Translations under genes and position numbers: made by a program
Notes under the pieces: model-generated
Databases searched by the model: none
What the model was told of the DNA's origin: nothing
Seen by the model: the letters and a program-made list of their open reading frames with translations, nothing else
Assembly: GCA_024639005.1 (NCBI GenBank)
Contig: JAHEJD010000008.1
Location: forward strand, 1-64,000
Length of the DNA: 64,000 nucleotides
DNA from: Chromatiaceae bacterium
Lineage (GTDB): Bacteria > Pseudomonadota > Gammaproteobacteria > Chromatiales > Chromatiaceae
Reading direction: 5' to 3'
In this document: in pieces, positions 62,324-64,000 of the stretch
Numbering within the stretch: the first letter of the stretch is position 1
Layout: each line of letters begins with the position of its first letter

Positions 62324-63514
62324 ATGCAGGCTAGAGTCCCGGGCGTCCGACTATCGACCGCGGCCGCGGGCATCCGCTACAAGGACCGCGACGACCTGTT
62401 GCTGATCGAACTCGCCGAAGGCGGTACCTGCGCGGCGGTGTTCACCCGCAATGCGTTTTGTGCGGCACCGGTCACGGTCGCGCGTGAACACCTCGCCAAG
62501 GGACCTGTGCGGTATCTATTGATCAATGCCGGCAATGCGAACGCGGGCACTGGGTCGTCGGGTCTGCGCGCCGCGCGCGAGACCTGTCGCCTGCTGGCCG
62601 GCATGGCCGGTTGCGCGATGAGCCAGGTACTGCCGTTTTCTACCGGCGTGATCGGCGAGGACCTGCCCGTGGATCCCTTCGCGCAGTCGGTCCCGGTGCT
62701 GTTGTCAGGGCTTGCCGAGGACAACTGGGCCAGCGCGGCCGCGGCCATTATGACCACAGATACCGTCGCGAAGCTGGTGACGCACCAAGTCGGCCTGTCG
62801 AGCGGTGTGATTACCCTGACCGGGATCGCCAAGGGTTCGGGCATGATCTGTCCGGACATGGCGACCATGCTGGCCTATGTCGCGACCGACGCGGAGGTAC
62901 CCCAAGCCGTGCTGCAGGTACTGCTGCAGGAGGCCGTGGCCGGTTCGTTCAATGCGATTACCGTAGACGGCGATACTTCGACCAACGATGCCTGCGTGTT
63001 GCTGGCCAGTGGGAGTTCCGCGGTCCGGGTCGACGCCGCGGATTCGGCGGATGGTCGCCTATTGGGCGATGCGCTGAATACGGTATGCAGTGAACTCGCC
63101 GAGCGTATCGTGCGCGATGGCGAGGGCGCGACCAAGCTGGTGCGTATCCGGGTGGCGTCTGCGGGCGACCGTGACGAGGCCCGCACTGTCGCCTATACCG
63201 TGGCTCACTCCCCGTTGGTTAAGACGGCGCTGTTCGCGTCCGATCCGAACTGGGGACGCATCCTCGCCGCGGTCGGCAGGTCGGGTGTCGCGGACCTCGA
63301 TATCGATCACGTGCGTATCTGGTTGGATGATGTCGCCATCGTCAGCGGCGGCGGCCGCGATCCCGAATACACCGAGGCCGCGGGGCAGGCGGTGATGCGC
63401 GACAGCGAGATCCTGATCCGAATCGATCTCGGCCGCGGTGTCGCCACGACCGAGCTGCTGACCTGTGATCTCTCCTACGATTATGTGAAGATCAATGCGG
63501 AATACCGGTCTTAG
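62324..63514 (+). CDS. argJ: Bifunctional glutamate N-acetyltransferase / amino-acid acetyltransferase ArgJ
   Basis: 396 aa. Recycles the acetyl group from N-acetylornithine to glutamate in arginine synthesis and may also use acetyl-CoA. The autocleavage site is in KGSGMICPDMATMLAY, where the Thr of ATML becomes the nucleophile of the beta chain. GDTSTNDA and SDPNWGRILAAVGRS are also conserved. AGGCGG precedes the ATG; the track ORF starts 62 codons upstream inside secA. Order secA-argJ-mutT is widespread in gammaproteobacteria. Confidence 0.96.
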   Translation: MQARVPGVRLSTAAAGIRYKDRDDLLLIELAEGGTCAAVFTRNAFCAAPVTVAREHLAKGPVRYLLINAGNANAGTGSSGLRAARETCRLLAGMAGCAMSQVLPFSTGVIGEDLPVDPFAQSVPVLLSGLAEDNWASAAAAIMTTDTVAKLVTHQVGLSSGVITLTGIAKGSGMICPDMATMLAYVATDAEVPQAVLQVLLQEAVAGSFNAITVDGDTSTNDACVLLASGSSAVRVDAADSADGRLLGDALNTVCSELAERIVRDGEGATKLVRIRVASAGDRDEARTVAYTVAHSPLVKTALFASDPNWGRILAAVGRSGVADLDIDHVRIWLDDVAIVSGGGRDPEYTEAAGQAVMRDSEILIRIDLGRGVATTELLTCDLSYDYVKINAEYRS

Positions 63515-63649
63515 CCCTTTCGGCATGGGATAGGGGCGAGGGGTAGGCAAGTCACAGTCGTCATCACAAGGCACGGTGGGTCGCGGCCTTGAGTGCGGGG
63601 TGTTCAGTTTGAGTTCTGTATGCGCGCTATTCAGTGACGGCTCGGTTTC

Positions 63650-64000
63650 ATGACGTCTCCCAATGATTCCCCTGGCCCTGATCAGCGCGGCGGGCTGATT
63701 CACGTCGCTGCAGCGGCGTTGATCGACGACCGTGATCGGGTGCTGTTGGCCAGGCGCCCTGTCGATGCGCACCAGGGTGGGCTGTGGGAATTTCCTGGCG
63801 GCAAGCTGGAGAACGGAGAATCGGTTGCGGAGGCGCTGCGGCGTGAGTTGCGCGAAGAGCTGGGCATCGTGCTGCAGCGGCATCGTCCCTTGATCCGCGT
63901 GCACCACCACTATGCCGATCGCAGTGTCTTGCTCGACGTGCATCGGGTCACGGCCTGGCAGGGTCAGCCGGTGGGTCGCCAGGGGCAGCCGTTGGCGTGG
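63650..64000 (+). CDS. mutT: MutT-type Nudix hydrolase (8-oxo-dGTPase), 3' end outside window
   Basis: Partial: 117 codons are present and the frame is still open at the window edge, which is why the ORF track omits it. The Nudix box GGKLENGESVAEALRREL followed by REELGI is complete, and the upstream VLLARRPVDAHQGGLWEFPGG is typical of MutT. Hydrolyses 8-oxo-dGTP. In many gammaproteobacteria this gene continues into a ThiE-like domain; whether it does here cannot be seen. Confidence 0.9.
   Translation, partial: MTSPNDSPGPDQRGGLIHVAAAALIDDRDRVLLARRPVDAHQGGLWEFPGGKLENGESVAEALRRELREELGIVLQRHRPLIRVHHHYADRSVLLDVHRVTAWQGQPVGRQGQPLAW

Overview
The window is about 62% GC and reads as a compact, gene-dense core-chromosome segment of a gammaproteobacterium. 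A phosphoribulokinase of the proteobacterial type points to the Calvin-Benson-Bassham cycle. Together with the rpsU-yqeY-dnaG-rpoD, lpoA-yraN-diaA-dolP and full dcw cluster gene orders, this suggests an autotrophic, probably sulfur-oxidising member of the Chromatiales or a close relative. The taxon is inferred from gene content only. No rRNA, insertion sequence, prophage or CRISPR array is visible.

Layout. Positions 1-4.6 kb (minus strand): tRNA-Ile2, a bidirectional hairpin terminator, then the macromolecular synthesis operon read backwards (rpoD, dnaG, yqeY, rpsU). 4.7-11.7 kb: tsaD, plsY, folB-folK, a MASE1-GGDEF cyclase, a pteridine reductase, a MidA-type methyltransferase and an overlapping lipoprotein. 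11.7-18.6 kb: an NDUFA9-type epimerase, a Gly/Pro-rich secreted protein, an Rsd-family anti-sigma factor, two Sel1-repeat proteins, a Slt transglycosylase and an inositol-phosphatase-family enzyme. 18.6-26 kb: DAHP synthase, an MBL hydrolase, an SRPBCC protein, a histidine phosphatase, three tandem hypotheticals, a PF06962 (MnmM/YtqB-like) methyltransferase translationally coupled to an MnmC(o)-like FAD oxidoreductase, and a PlsC-like acyltransferase. 26-38.4 kb: dxs, a FIST-domain protein behind phosphoribulokinase, purK-purE, a GlcD-like oxidase, then dolP-diaA-yraN-lpoA and the divergent rsmI. 38.4-38.8 kb: RNase P RNA. 39-57.8 kb: the complete dcw cluster, mraZ to lpxC, almost all with 1-20 base overlaps. 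57.8-64 kb: dciA (opposite strand), an M23 peptidase, secA, argJ and a mutT gene cut by the window end.

Most of the window is housekeeping: transcription and replication initiation, peptidoglycan synthesis and division, tRNA and rRNA modification, and folate, purine, isoprenoid and phospholipid synthesis. The least ordinary points are (i) the ATGA-coupled MnmM-like/MnmC(o)-like pair, which looks like an unfused route to mnm5U34 of tRNA in a lineage where a fused MnmC is the textbook case; (ii) two copies, 119 and 185 bp, of a palindromic repeat with about 18-20 bp terminal inverted repeats, each starting at or next to a stop codon; and (iii) several tightly packed unknown genes (22.3-23.6 kb; the lipoprotein overlapping midA; the Gly/Pro-rich secreted protein).
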